From: Gammaproteobacteria bacterium
GTDB lineage: Bacteria > Pseudomonadota > Gammaproteobacteria > Pseudomonadales > DSM-25080
NCBI GenBank assembly: GCA_013372965.1
Contig: JABXIR010000251.1
Span: 1-7,894, forward strand
Direction of reading: 5' to 3'
Length of the DNA stretch: 7,894 nucleotides
The translations under genes and the position numbers were made by a program. The notes below the pieces were generated by a model. It saw only the letters and a program-made list of their open reading frames with translations, searched no databases and was not told the origin of the DNA. Positions 1 to 6,556 of the stretch are shown here, piece after piece. Every line of letters starts with the position of its first letter. Position 1 is the first letter of the stretch.

Positions 1-1
1 A

Positions 2-301
2 ACGGAAGGCGAGGTCAATGCAATCAGTCGATTTACCCCCATCGACTTCGATAATCACTATATTGTATGGGAGGTGACGATTGAGACGGGTTTTATGCAT
101 CAGATTCGCTGCCATCTCGCATCGAGTGGTATGCCGATCGTTAACGATGACTTTTACCCGGTGCTGCAAGCTCAAAGGCAAGATAGGTACAACTCGCCTC
201 TAATGCTGCGTTCAATTGGTCTAGAATTTAAGAGGAATAATTCAGACCAAGTGTATGCATTCGTGTTGCCACATTTTCGTTTACCCTTGACGGTTGATTA
301 G
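2..301 (+). CDS. RluA-family pseudouridine synthase, C-terminal fragment (5' end outside window)
   Basis: The frame is open from the window edge (codons begin at base 2) to a TAG stop at 299-301, so only about 99 C-terminal residues are visible. RluA-family enzymes isomerise specific uridines to pseudouridine in rRNA or tRNA. The diagnostic block here is ETGFMHQIRCHLASSGMPIV followed by NDDFYPVL. It matches the family's conserved C-terminal segment, usually TGRTHQIRVHLA..G.PI.GD..Y, with HQIR, H, PI, D and Y kept. R-T before HQIR is replaced by F-M, and the ND..YP ending resembles a less-studied RluA subgroup. The catalytic HRLD aspartate lies upstream of the window, so neither activity nor target site can be judged. 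A GTG at 74 could open a 75-residue frame, but the similarity continues upstream of it, so this is a tail and not a small gene. Confidence 0.85.
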   Translation, partial: TEGEVNAISRFTPIDFDNHYIVWEVTIETGFMHQIRCHLASSGMPIVNDDFYPVLQAQRQDRYNSPLMLRSIGLEFKRNNSDQVYAFVLPHFRLPLTVD

Positions 302-307
302 CAAATT

Positions 308-312
308 AGGAG
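308..312 (+). promoter_or_regulatory. Ribosome binding site that decides the lipoprotein start (TTG 321)
   Basis: AGGAG lies 8 bases before the TTG at 321. This favours that codon over the earlier in-frame TTG at 294 or GTG at 312, neither of which has a comparable purine-rich site at a suitable distance. Starting at 321 also gives a compact lipoprotein signal peptide. Confidence 0.6.
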
Positions 313-320
313 TGGGCCCA

Positions 321-1715
321 TTGGCCAAAAAGATCATCAAACTACCCTGGTTTACTGTGGTTGCATCTAGCGCAGTGCTGGTGGCTTGTGTCGGTGCGGT
401 TCAGCAGTCGAAGCAAGCAAACTTCGACGGGGCGTGGCGAACCGCTCAGCTTCCGCTTGCACAGTCATTCGCGCAACAATATGCCGAAATCGATCGCAAC
501 GGCAGCACCGGCGATTTGGTTTGGGCGTTGCAGCTCGGGATCACTGAGCGCGCACTCGGAAACCTGACGACGTCTAACCAAGTGCTCGATAGCGCCGAGC
601 GGCAAGTGAACTTTGAAGACAACGAGTCGGCGATAGCGCGGGCCGGCGAGTTGGCGGGCTCGATGCTGGTAAATGATGCGGCGCTCGATTACGAACCGTA
701 CTACTACGACGGCGTGATGCTTAATACTTATAAAGCCTGGAATTTTTGGCAGCTAGGTGACCTTCAGAATGCACGCGTTGAGCTCAACCGTGCCGAGGAA
801 CGGCAGCGTTTAGCCGTTCGATATTTCGAGCAAGACATCGTGGCTCAGCGCGAGGCGGCGTTTGATGGTGCTGAGGATCAGTCGTCGCTGACGTCGTCCT
901 ACCAAGGTGCGGTTAAGCAGATTCGTCGTCAACAAGGTGACGTGCTAAATAGTGAATATCGAGCGTACGAGGGTTATGTTAATCCGTTTACTACGTACAG
1001 CATGGGGCTCTTCCGGATGCTAAATCCGAGTGGCTCCGGCGATTATAGTTCGGCTCGACAGGCGTTTGATCGAGTGGCGAGCGTCACTCAAAATGAGGCA
1101 TTCCTTGAAGATGCGGACTTAGTCGATCGCTTGCGAGAAGGACGCGAAAGCTTAAATGGCCATACCTGGGTGATACTCGAACGCGGGCAGTCGGTCATCA
1201 AACGTGAGTTTCGTATCGGTATCCCGATCTACTTATACGGTGCCTTCAACGACTACTACACGATGGCATTACCCTATCTGAGACCGCGTCCAAGCGCTCT
1301 CTCAGTCGCTTCCGTCAATGAGCAGAGAGCGGTTGAGGTTGCGGACATGAACCGCATTATTGAGACAGAGTTTAGCAGTCAGTACTGGCGTATCTTGGTC
1401 CGGGAAATTACTCGAGCGACGGCCAAAATGCTCATTACAAGAGAAGTTGCGAGAAGAGATGACGATGGTCTAGCGACCTTTGCCGCTATTTTAGCCCAAG
1501 CGGCGACCACCAGTGCAGATACTCGGATCGTTTCGTCATTACCGGAACGATTCGAAGTGATTCGAGCACGACGAGAAGATGACTTTATTCACTTAGATTT
1601 AGGGACGAACTCACACAAAATCAAAGTAGATCGTAGCGCTCGAGCTCACGTGATTTATGTTCGCGAGATTTCCGGTCAAACGGAGCCTATAATTTCAACC
1701 ATCAACATTCAATAA
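321..1715 (+). CDS. COG3014-family outer-membrane lipoprotein with TPR-like region
   Basis: Starting at TTG 321 the protein has 464 residues. It opens with a basic stretch (MAKKIIK), a hydrophobic segment and the lipobox L-V-A-C with the acylated Cys at 23. Residue 24 is Val, not Asp, so sorting to the outer membrane is expected. The body is helical and TPR-like. A characteristic block at about 125-163 reads EPYYYDGVMLNTYKAWNFW, then LGD, ARVELNRA and RQR, which I recognise as the COG3014 family of uncharacterised lipoproteins. Further blocks are NPFTTYSMGLFR (221-232) and a C-terminal part rich in beta-type sequence (about 410-464). The stop is 13 bp before the lpoB-like gene, so the two are probably cotranscribed. 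From memory, COG3014 genes sit next to ycfL and lpoB in vibrios and relatives, which supports a cell-wall-synthesis context; no ycfL is present here. Its biochemical role is unknown. The in-frame TTG at 294, overlapping the upstream gene by 8 bp, is the alternative start. Confidence 0.8.
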   Translation: MAKKIIKLPWFTVVASSAVLVACVGAVQQSKQANFDGAWRTAQLPLAQSFAQQYAEIDRNGSTGDLVWALQLGITERALGNLTTSNQVLDSAERQVNFEDNESAIARAGELAGSMLVNDAALDYEPYYYDGVMLNTYKAWNFWQLGDLQNARVELNRAEERQRLAVRYFEQDIVAQREAAFDGAEDQSSLTSSYQGAVKQIRRQQGDVLNSEYRAYEGYVNPFTTYSMGLFRMLNPSGSGDYSSARQAFDRVASVTQNEAFLEDADLVDRLREGRESLNGHTWVILERGQSVIKREFRIGIPIYLYGAFNDYYTMALPYLRPRPSALSVASVNEQRAVEVADMNRIIETEFSSQYWRILVREITRATAKMLITREVARRDDDGLATFAAILAQAATTSADTRIVSSLPERFEVIRARREDDFIHLDLGTNSHKIKVDRSARAHVIYVREISGQTEPIISTINIQ

Positions 1716-1728
1716 AGGATGACCAATT

Positions 1729-2331
1729 ATGAAAAGGTTTTTCACGGTAGTTATTGCCGCCGCCATTTTGGCGGGCTGTCAGACGCCTACGCAGTACATC
1801 GATCCTTCCGACCGCAACACGGCGCAGACGCCCGGGTTAACTTATGCCGATTTTCAGGTGGCAGCGAATCAGTTGACTGGTGAGATATTAGCCTCACCGT
1901 TGATGGTTCACCCGAACACGGCGGGTGGTGAGCGTTATGTGATTCATATTGAGGGCGTGACGAATGATACGATGCAAAGAATAGATACCGATCAGCTGGT
2001 GAAGGGGATGCGTGTTCAATTACTTAACTCGGGTCGCTTCTTCATTACGACCGCGTTTGACGGCAGCGATAACGCCACTCGAGAAATGCGTAATCTGGAC
2101 AACGATCCTATGGTCGACCAATCGACGGTGCAACCCGATGGTACCGTCATCGCGCCAGACTTCTCGCTAACGGGCAAGATTCTGCAACGCAATAGCAATT
2201 TAGACAACGACGATACGCGAGTGGAGTACTACTTTCAGCTGACGTTGACCGACTTAAGAACCGGACTGGCCTATTGGGAAGGTGAACGAGTGATCGGGAA
2301 AGTGACCGGTCAGCGTGGAGCGAGCTGGTAG
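1729..2331 (+). CDS. lpoB: LpoB-like penicillin-binding protein activator lipoprotein
   Basis: This 200-residue lipoprotein has a short signal peptide (MKRFFTVVIAAAI) and the lipobox L-A-G-C, with the lipidated Cys at 17 followed by Gln, consistent with the outer membrane. In enterobacteria LpoB reaches through the peptidoglycan layer to the UB2H domain of PBP1b and stimulates its glycosyltransferase and transpeptidase activities. Family-like features are the adenylyl-domain-style core from about residue 39: VIHIEGVTNDT (71-81), the helix before LLNSGRFFITTA (98-109), DFSLTGKILQR (144-154) and the closing strands YYFQLTLTDLRTGLAYWEGE. An AAAGGA site lies about 9 bases before the ATG. Oddities: the spacer between Cys17 and the folded core is only about 22 residues and not proline-rich, against a long Pro-rich linker in E. 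coli LpoB, and YcfL is missing from the neighbourhood. The family assignment is good; PBP1b as partner is inference. Confidence 0.8.
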   Translation: MKRFFTVVIAAAILAGCQTPTQYIDPSDRNTAQTPGLTYADFQVAANQLTGEILASPLMVHPNTAGGERYVIHIEGVTNDTMQRIDTDQLVKGMRVQLLNSGRFFITTAFDGSDNATREMRNLDNDPMVDQSTVQPDGTVIAPDFSLTGKILQRNSNLDNDDTRVEYYFQLTLTDLRTGLAYWEGERVIGKVTGQRGASW

Positions 2332-2340
2332 TTGCTACCG

Positions 2341-3477
2341 CTAGCTGTTGAGGCGCGAGATAATGTGGTCGTATACACGTTGGCTCGCGCTAGCATCTCT
2401 CACAGTATGTAAGCGATGCTTCACCGTGTGATATCGATCGAAGTTGTATTGACCGCTTACCACGTCCGTCAGGCTTTGTATTAGCGCCGCGTAGTCGGTC
2501 AAAAGCTCGCAGGGCCGCATATCGTCGAAGCTAGCCATCAGAGGGCGATTAGCTAAGTACTTGTGGTAGTCGGGCGCATAGAGCACGACAGGGTGGTCGG
2601 TTAGTAAATACTCAAAAACCAAACCCGAAAAATCCGAAATCAGAGCATCGGTGCCTGCGAGCTCTTCATAGGCATCGCTCCAGCCACCATCGTTGGCCGA
2701 GCGGATGATCGCCTCCAAGTGTCTCTCGCCAATATCGAACGAAGCATCATTTGGGTGTGCTCTTAGAATGAGCACAGAGTCATGTTCTAAGAGCCATCGG
2801 TTGAGGTGCTCAAGATCGATGCCATGTTGCCATTCGCCGTAGTCTCTCCAGGTTGGCATGTAAGCAAATACCCACTTACTTCGGCGAACCCTTTCGCCGT
2901 ATTTATTCTCGAGCCATTGGCGGTTACTACGATTCTCAATTAGGAAATCATTTCGAGGTTCGCCTGTAATCGGGAGCTCTTCAAGCGGTCGTCCGAAAGC
3001 GGACTGGAACAGCAATTGTGTGAACGGTGATGTTGCGCAACAAAAGTCGTAACGGGCATATTGTTGGGTGAGTTTTTTACGGTACCGTTGGAGCTTCCAC
3101 TCGGGTTTGTCGCTCCGATTATCGTAGGTGGCTAATCCAATCGATTTGATTGGAATACCGTGAAATAAATTGATAATTAATGCACCGTGAGACAGCCGCT
3201 TATCGAGGTCTTCGAGACTTGATTTGGCAATGATGAATACTTTCGCGGTTAAGATAAACCAAAGCGCCTTCAACGATCCTTTGGCGACGGCATTTACCCC
3301 AGCTGCGCGAAAGCGATCTAGGTCTTTCGAGCGGCACACATAAATATGTTCTCGATCATCGTAGGCTCGGCAAAAACGATAGAAGTGAATTGCGGAGTTA
3401 AGCGTGCCATCTGCGTAGACCCATCGGTTAGCTTTTCTTGGGATTAGAAACTGAACGAGGCTTAGCAACCAACCCAC
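2341..3477 (-). CDS. CDP-glycerol glycerophosphotransferase (TagB/TagF family)
   Basis: This 378-residue protein belongs to the family that transfers glycerol phosphate from CDP-glycerol to a lipid-linked or polymer acceptor on the cytoplasmic membrane face. The family landmarks appear in order: an N-terminal IPRKANRWVYADG segment (12-24), LFHGIPIKSIG (104-114, His106), TGEPRND (171-177), YMPTWRDYG (206-214), LRAHPND (238-244, His241) and ISDFSGLVFEYLLTDHPVV (280-298), then APDYHKY. The two His residues and the SDFSG block correspond to the regions needed for catalysis and glycerol-phosphate binding in the family. No signal peptide or clear membrane span is visible; the family attaches peripherally. 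Length matches the TagB primase type (about 380 residues) and not the roughly 750-residue TagF polymerase, so single-unit transfer is as plausible as polymerisation. The start is GTG, 3 bp after the tagD stop, with an AGAAGG-like site inside the end of tagD. The acceptor is unknown. Confidence 0.88.
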   Translation of the reverse strand: MGWLLSLVQFLIPRKANRWVYADGTLNSAIHFYRFCRAYDDREHIYVCRSKDLDRFRAAGVNAVAKGSLKALWFILTAKVFIIAKSSLEDLDKRLSHGALIINLFHGIPIKSIGLATYDNRSDKPEWKLQRYRKKLTQQYARYDFCCATSPFTQLLFQSAFGRPLEELPITGEPRNDFLIENRSNRQWLENKYGERVRRSKWVFAYMPTWRDYGEWQHGIDLEHLNRWLLEHDSVLILRAHPNDASFDIGERHLEAIIRSANDGGWSDAYEELAGTDALISDFSGLVFEYLLTDHPVVLYAPDYHKYLANRPLMASFDDMRPCELLTDYAALIQSLTDVVSGQYNFDRYHTVKHRLHTVRDASASQRVYDHIISRLNS

Positions 3478-3480
3478 GCT

Positions 3481-3864
3481 TTAAATGCCCTTCTTCTTTT
3501 TGAGGAGGGTGGTGGAAACGCCTTCGGTTCGAGGCAGATACATCACATCGCAGTACTCACTGAGAAAATCGAATTCGCCTTCCCAGTCGGAACCCATCAC
3601 AAACAGATCAATGTCGTACTTCTGGACGTCACTGATTTTATTGTCCCAATGGGTCTCTGGGAAAACCTTGTCAACGTAACGAATCGCCTGGAGGATGACG
3701 CGTCGGTCTTCAAAGCTCATGAAACTGGTTTTGTGTTTGATGGCGTTGAACTCGTCGGTGGAAAGTCCGACATATAGCTCATCGCCCAATTCACGTGCGC
3801 GTCGTAAAATGTTGATGTGTCCAACATGAAGCAAGTCAAATGTTCCGTAGGTAAGTACGCGCAT
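3481..3864 (-). CDS. tagD: Glycerol-3-phosphate cytidylyltransferase
   Basis: The enzyme makes CDP-glycerol from sn-glycerol-3-phosphate and CTP in the cytoplasm and so supplies the donor for the transferase encoded just downstream. From the ATG at 3864 the protein has 127 residues, matching Bacillus TagD (about 129). It begins MRVLTYGTFDLLHVGHINIL, with the nucleotidyltransferase HxGH motif at residues 13-16. STDEFN (35-40), MGSDWEGEFDF (90-100) and the second signature RTEGVSTT (112-119) follow; all are hallmarks of TagD-type enzymes. The frame stays open upstream to an ATG at 3969, but the extra 35 residues have no counterpart in the family and would cover the likely promoter, so I use 3864. 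A GAGAG sequence lies 4 bases upstream of that ATG, a modest ribosome binding site. The protein ends in a Lys-rich tail (LKKKKGI). It forms a tight two-gene operon with the transferase. Confidence 0.95.
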   Translation of the reverse strand: MRVLTYGTFDLLHVGHINILRRARELGDELYVGLSTDEFNAIKHKTSFMSFEDRRVILQAIRYVDKVFPETHWDNKISDVQKYDIDLFVMGSDWEGEFDFLSEYCDVMYLPRTEGVSTTLLKKKKGI

Positions 3865-3898
3865 GGGGCTCTCGTGTATTTCGAAGTAATTGCGTCGC

Positions 3899-3927
3899 AG
3901 TATATCGAATTTACGCGGCTTATTAAA
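3899..3927 (-). promoter_or_regulatory. Possible sigma-70 promoter for the tagD operon
   Basis: Read on the minus strand, TATACT (3904-3899) matches the -10 consensus at five of six positions. A weak TTTAAT (3927-3922) lies 17 bases upstream. Transcription would start near 3892, leaving a leader of about 28 bases before the ATG at 3864. This placement also argues against the longer tagD frame. The -35 match is poor (three of six), so the call is tentative. Confidence 0.35.
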
Positions 3928-3962
3928 ATTGGTCTGTGAGGAGCATGTCACCAAATTGCTTA

Positions 3963-3992
3963 CTGACACTCACCCTGACCTCGCGCTACGAT
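3963..3992 (+). promoter_or_regulatory. Possible sigma-70 promoter for nagZ-murQ
   Basis: CTGACA (3963-3968, five of six against TTGACA) is followed 18 bases later by TACGAT (3987-3992, four of six against TATAAT). Transcription would begin near 3999, a short distance before the nagZ start. It lies in the 149-bp divergent gap shared with tagD, so the two promoters would be back to back about 60 bp apart. Read by eye only. Confidence 0.35.
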
Positions 3993-4013
3993 AGTGTGAT
4001 TAAATGAAAGTCG

Positions 4014-5651
4014 ATGGGATATAACGTGGACGAACTATCGGTAGCACGGCGAATTATTCTCGATTTGAGAACCTTTAACGGTAGTCCGTTAACGCGGTTG
4101 AATGATTTTTGGAAGGGCATTTTTAGAACTTGGCCAATCGCCGGTGTCGTTCTGTTCGCAGAGAATTGCGAGTCGAGCGAACAGGTGAAGGCCTTGTGCT
4201 GTGAGATTCAGTCGGCAAGCATCAATGGTGCGCTCGGTCATCCGTGTCTAATTGCAATTGATCAAGAAGGTGGGCGGGTGATGCGAACGCATTCAGCGAT
4301 GACTACTGCGATGCCGGGAGCTATGTCTATCGCGGCCACCGGAGGTCAAGCTGCGAGTCATGCCGAGTTTGTAGCTAAGCACATGGCGCTCGAGTTAAAC
4401 GAACTAGGCATTAATTGGAACTTCGCACCTTGCGTAGACGTAAATAGCGACCCGCGTAACCCCGTAATCAATGTCCGCTCGTTTAGCTCGGATGCGAGGC
4501 GGGTGGTCGAGCTTGCTGAGCGACAGCTACAAGGATTTAGAGCGGGTGGTGTGCTGAACTGTATCAAACACTTTCCGGGGCACGGCAACACGTCAATCGA
4601 TTCTCACGTGGGTTTAGCGTCGACATTAGCTGAGTCGTTCGAGGAGGCGATGAATGAGGCAGAGGTGTTCAATCAGCTGATTCGAGGTGGCAACGTTGAT
4701 GCGGTCATGACGGCGCATCTTCAGTCTCCTTACTTGGACGACTCAACACTCAGCACCAAGGGTAACGAGTCGTGTACGGTCCCAGCGACCTTTTCATCTC
4801 GAATTCTTATTGATCTGCTTCGTGACGATTTTCGGTTCGATGGTGTCGTTATCAGTGATGCACTCGATATGGGCGCAGTCGCTGAACATTTCACCCCAAG
4901 TGATGCACTTTGTCGAACGTTGCAGTCGGGGTGTGATCTAGCGCTAATGCCTCTGGCGATTGACTGTAATGCATCGAGTGAAACCTTCGAGAGACTGCTT
5001 AAGAGTGTATCTCGAAAGCTTCAGGAATCGTCGGGTTATTCAAACGAGTCGGCGTTGCGACGTATTGAGGCTCTGCACCATCGAATACGATTATCTCCAT
5101 CAGCCATCGTGCCACGTGAGGTGAAGGAGCAGGCCGCGCGTCGTTGCGCAGAGATTTGGCATCAATCAATTACTGAGGTTGCAGCCTGTCCGCTGGTTGA
5201 TGTATCTCAAAGCGTGGCCGTTTATGGGCCGGAGAGTTTGGCAAAACGAGTGATTGAGGTGCTAAGAAAATATAATATTATGGCGGGATTTGAAGATGCT
5301 CGTGCCCAGCGAGCGATCGTACTGAGTATGTTTCCCTTTGAAAGCCCAGTTGAGGCGGGGGGGTTAGCGACCTTTCACCCCATCAAACCAGGGCCGACCG
5401 TGGAGGACACGCTGGTGCTTGTGAATGAACTATTAGTGCTTGGCAAACAGGTTGACGTGTTTAGTTTTCGATCACCCGAGTGGCTCGGTCGGCTACCCAA
5501 TACGGTTGGTGCACTCGCCTGCTATGATTACAGGTTACCTATATTCGAAGAGGCCTGCGTGCCCGTCATTGAGTCGCTGTGTAAAATATGGGCGCAAAAC
5601 CTACCTGCGCCTGGAGTACTTCCGGTGAATTTACTAGAGGAATCAGCATGA
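4014..5651 (+). CDS. nagZ: Beta-N-acetylglucosaminidase, two-domain GH3 (NagZ)
   Basis: NagZ removes the non-reducing GlcNAc from GlcNAc-anhydroMurNAc muropeptides in cell-wall recycling. No signal peptide is visible, so it is expected in the cytoplasm. The GH3 barrel fills about residues 8-360: AIDQEGGRVMR (81-91), NFAPCVDVNSDPRNPVINVRSF (136-157), KHFPGHGNTSIDSH (185-198) and VISDALDMGAV (279-289). Asp282 is the expected nucleophile and the Asp196-Ser-His198 motif is the loop acid/base dyad that marks NagZ-type enzymes. At 545 residues it exceeds the roughly 340 of typical Gram-negative NagZ. The added C-terminal part (about 370-545) looks like the Rossmann-like GH3 second domain, with VAVYGPES (401-408), ALACYDYRLPIFEEA (500-514) and a closing GVLPVNL. 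This resembles the two-domain Bacillus type. ATG 4014 has GAAAG close upstream; GTG 4026, preceded by GGGA, is an equally possible start. It overlaps murQ by 4 bp. Confidence 0.9.
   Translation: MGYNVDELSVARRIILDLRTFNGSPLTRLNDFWKGIFRTWPIAGVVLFAENCESSEQVKALCCEIQSASINGALGHPCLIAIDQEGGRVMRTHSAMTTAMPGAMSIAATGGQAASHAEFVAKHMALELNELGINWNFAPCVDVNSDPRNPVINVRSFSSDARRVVELAERQLQGFRAGGVLNCIKHFPGHGNTSIDSHVGLASTLAESFEEAMNEAEVFNQLIRGGNVDAVMTAHLQSPYLDDSTLSTKGNESCTVPATFSSRILIDLLRDDFRFDGVVISDALDMGAVAEHFTPSDALCRTLQSGCDLALMPLAIDCNASSETFERLLKSVSRKLQESSGYSNESALRRIEALHHRIRLSPSAIVPREVKEQAARRCAEIWHQSITEVAACPLVDVSQSVAVYGPESLAKRVIEVLRKYNIMAGFEDARAQRAIVLSMFPFESPVEAGGLATFHPIKPGPTVEDTLVLVNELLVLGKQVDVFSFRSPEWLGRLPNTVGALACYDYRLPIFEEACVPVIESLCKIWAQNLPAPGVLPVNLLEESA
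5636..5640 (+). promoter_or_regulatory. Ribosome binding site that fixes the murQ start
   Basis: AGAGG lies inside the last codons of nagZ, 7 bases before the ATG at 5648. It selects this codon over the upstream in-frame ATG at 5588, which would add 20 residues encoded inside nagZ that have no family counterpart. Confidence 0.7.
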
Positions 5652-6556
5652 GCGATCGTCAGTTGATCGACCAGTTGTCAGTCTTAACGACTGAACAGCT
5701 AAACCCGAGCTCGAATAATCTCGATACCCTCACCACCGCTGAATTAATTAACGTCATCAATCGCGAAGACGCTAAAGTGCACGAGGCCGTGGCGCATGTT
5801 TCCCAACGAATCGCGGAGTTTGTAGATGCATTGGTAGCGAATATGAGACGAGGTGGTCGACTTATTTATCTAGGAGCCGGTACCTCGGGTCGGCTGGGTG
5901 TGCTTGATGCGGTTGAGTGTCCGCCGACATTTTCAACGCCCGATTCGCTGGTGGTTGGACTCATAGCTGGGGGGGAGCGTGCGATGTATAAGGCGGTCGA
6001 GGGCGCCGAGGACAGTGAGGATTGCGGTAGGGCTGAATTGGCTGCTTTGGGTTTATCCTCTGTAGACACGGTTGTCGGAATTGCCGCGAGCGGAAGAACG
6101 CCCTATGTCATGGGAGCCTTAGCGTACGCGCGTACTGTGGGTGTCACTACGGCTGCGGTCTGCTGCAATCTTAATACGCCGGTCGGTGGTTTAGCCGATT
6201 TTCCCATCGAGGTCGATGTCGGACCAGAAGTCCTTACTGGAAGTACTCGAATGAAAGCTGGTACGGCTCAGAAAATGATTTTGAATATGATCAGTACGGC
6301 AGCGATGGTTCAACTCGGCAAGACCTTCAAAAACTTAATGGTGGATGTTAAGGCAACCAATGCAAAGCTGAAGGCGCGAGGGGTTCGTATCATAACGATG
6401 GCAACGGGCGCGTCGACCGAGGCTGCACAGGCGTTATTGGAGCAGGGCGAGGGCGATGTTAAAACCGCCATATTGATCTATCACGGGCACTCGAAGGATC
6501 ACGCGCAGGAGTTACTAAAGATTAACCATGGTGACCTGAGTGCTTGTCTAACCTAG
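5648..6556 (+). CDS. murQ: N-acetylmuramic acid 6-phosphate etherase
   Basis: MurQ cleaves the D-lactyl ether of MurNAc-6-phosphate, giving GlcNAc-6-phosphate and D-lactate, so that recycled wall sugar enters amino-sugar metabolism. The 302-residue product is close to E. coli MurQ (298). It carries one SIS (sugar isomerase) fold: GRLIYLGAGTSGRLGVLDAV (70-89), the catalytic Glu90 in ECPPTF, GAED with Glu121 (aligning with E. coli Glu83 and Glu114), GIAASGRTPYV (144-154), then VGPEVLTGSTRMKAGTAQK (191-209) and the helix ending in VKATNAKLKAR. Its ATG overlaps the nagZ stop as ATGA (5648-5651), a classic sign of translational coupling, so the two recycling steps are made together. The intermediate kinase AnmK is not in the window. 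The stop codon overlaps that of the convergent response-regulator gene in a CTAG. No truncation or missing catalytic residue is seen. Confidence 0.96.
   Translation: MSDRQLIDQLSVLTTEQLNPSSNNLDTLTTAELINVINREDAKVHEAVAHVSQRIAEFVDALVANMRRGGRLIYLGAGTSGRLGVLDAVECPPTFSTPDSLVVGLIAGGERAMYKAVEGAEDSEDCGRAELAALGLSSVDTVVGIAASGRTPYVMGALAYARTVGVTTAAVCCNLNTPVGGLADFPIEVDVGPEVLTGSTRMKAGTAQKMILNMISTAAMVQLGKTFKNLMVDVKATNAKLKARGVRIITMATGASTEAAQALLEQGEGDVKTAILIYHGHSKDHAQELLKINHGDLSACLT

Noticed and set aside
2016..2207. 63-residue minus-strand frame inside the lpoB-like gene.
   Set aside because: It is antisense to a well-supported coding region and has no family resemblance.
2323..2346. Small imperfect hairpin at the lpoB/transferase convergence (GGTAG-TTG-CTACC with flanking AGCT repeats) as a bidirectional terminator.
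   Set aside because: The uninterrupted stem is only 5 bp and no T-run follows on either strand; it also overlaps both gene ends. Too weak to call.
3865..3969. N-terminal extension of tagD starting at ATG 3969.
   Set aside because: The added 35 residues have no TagD counterpart, family length fits the start at 3864, and the stretch contains a likely -10 element.
5588..5647. Longer murQ starting at ATG 5588.
   Set aside because: It would overlap nagZ by 64 bases; a strong AGAGG site and ATGA overlap support ATG 5648, which gives the normal MurQ length.
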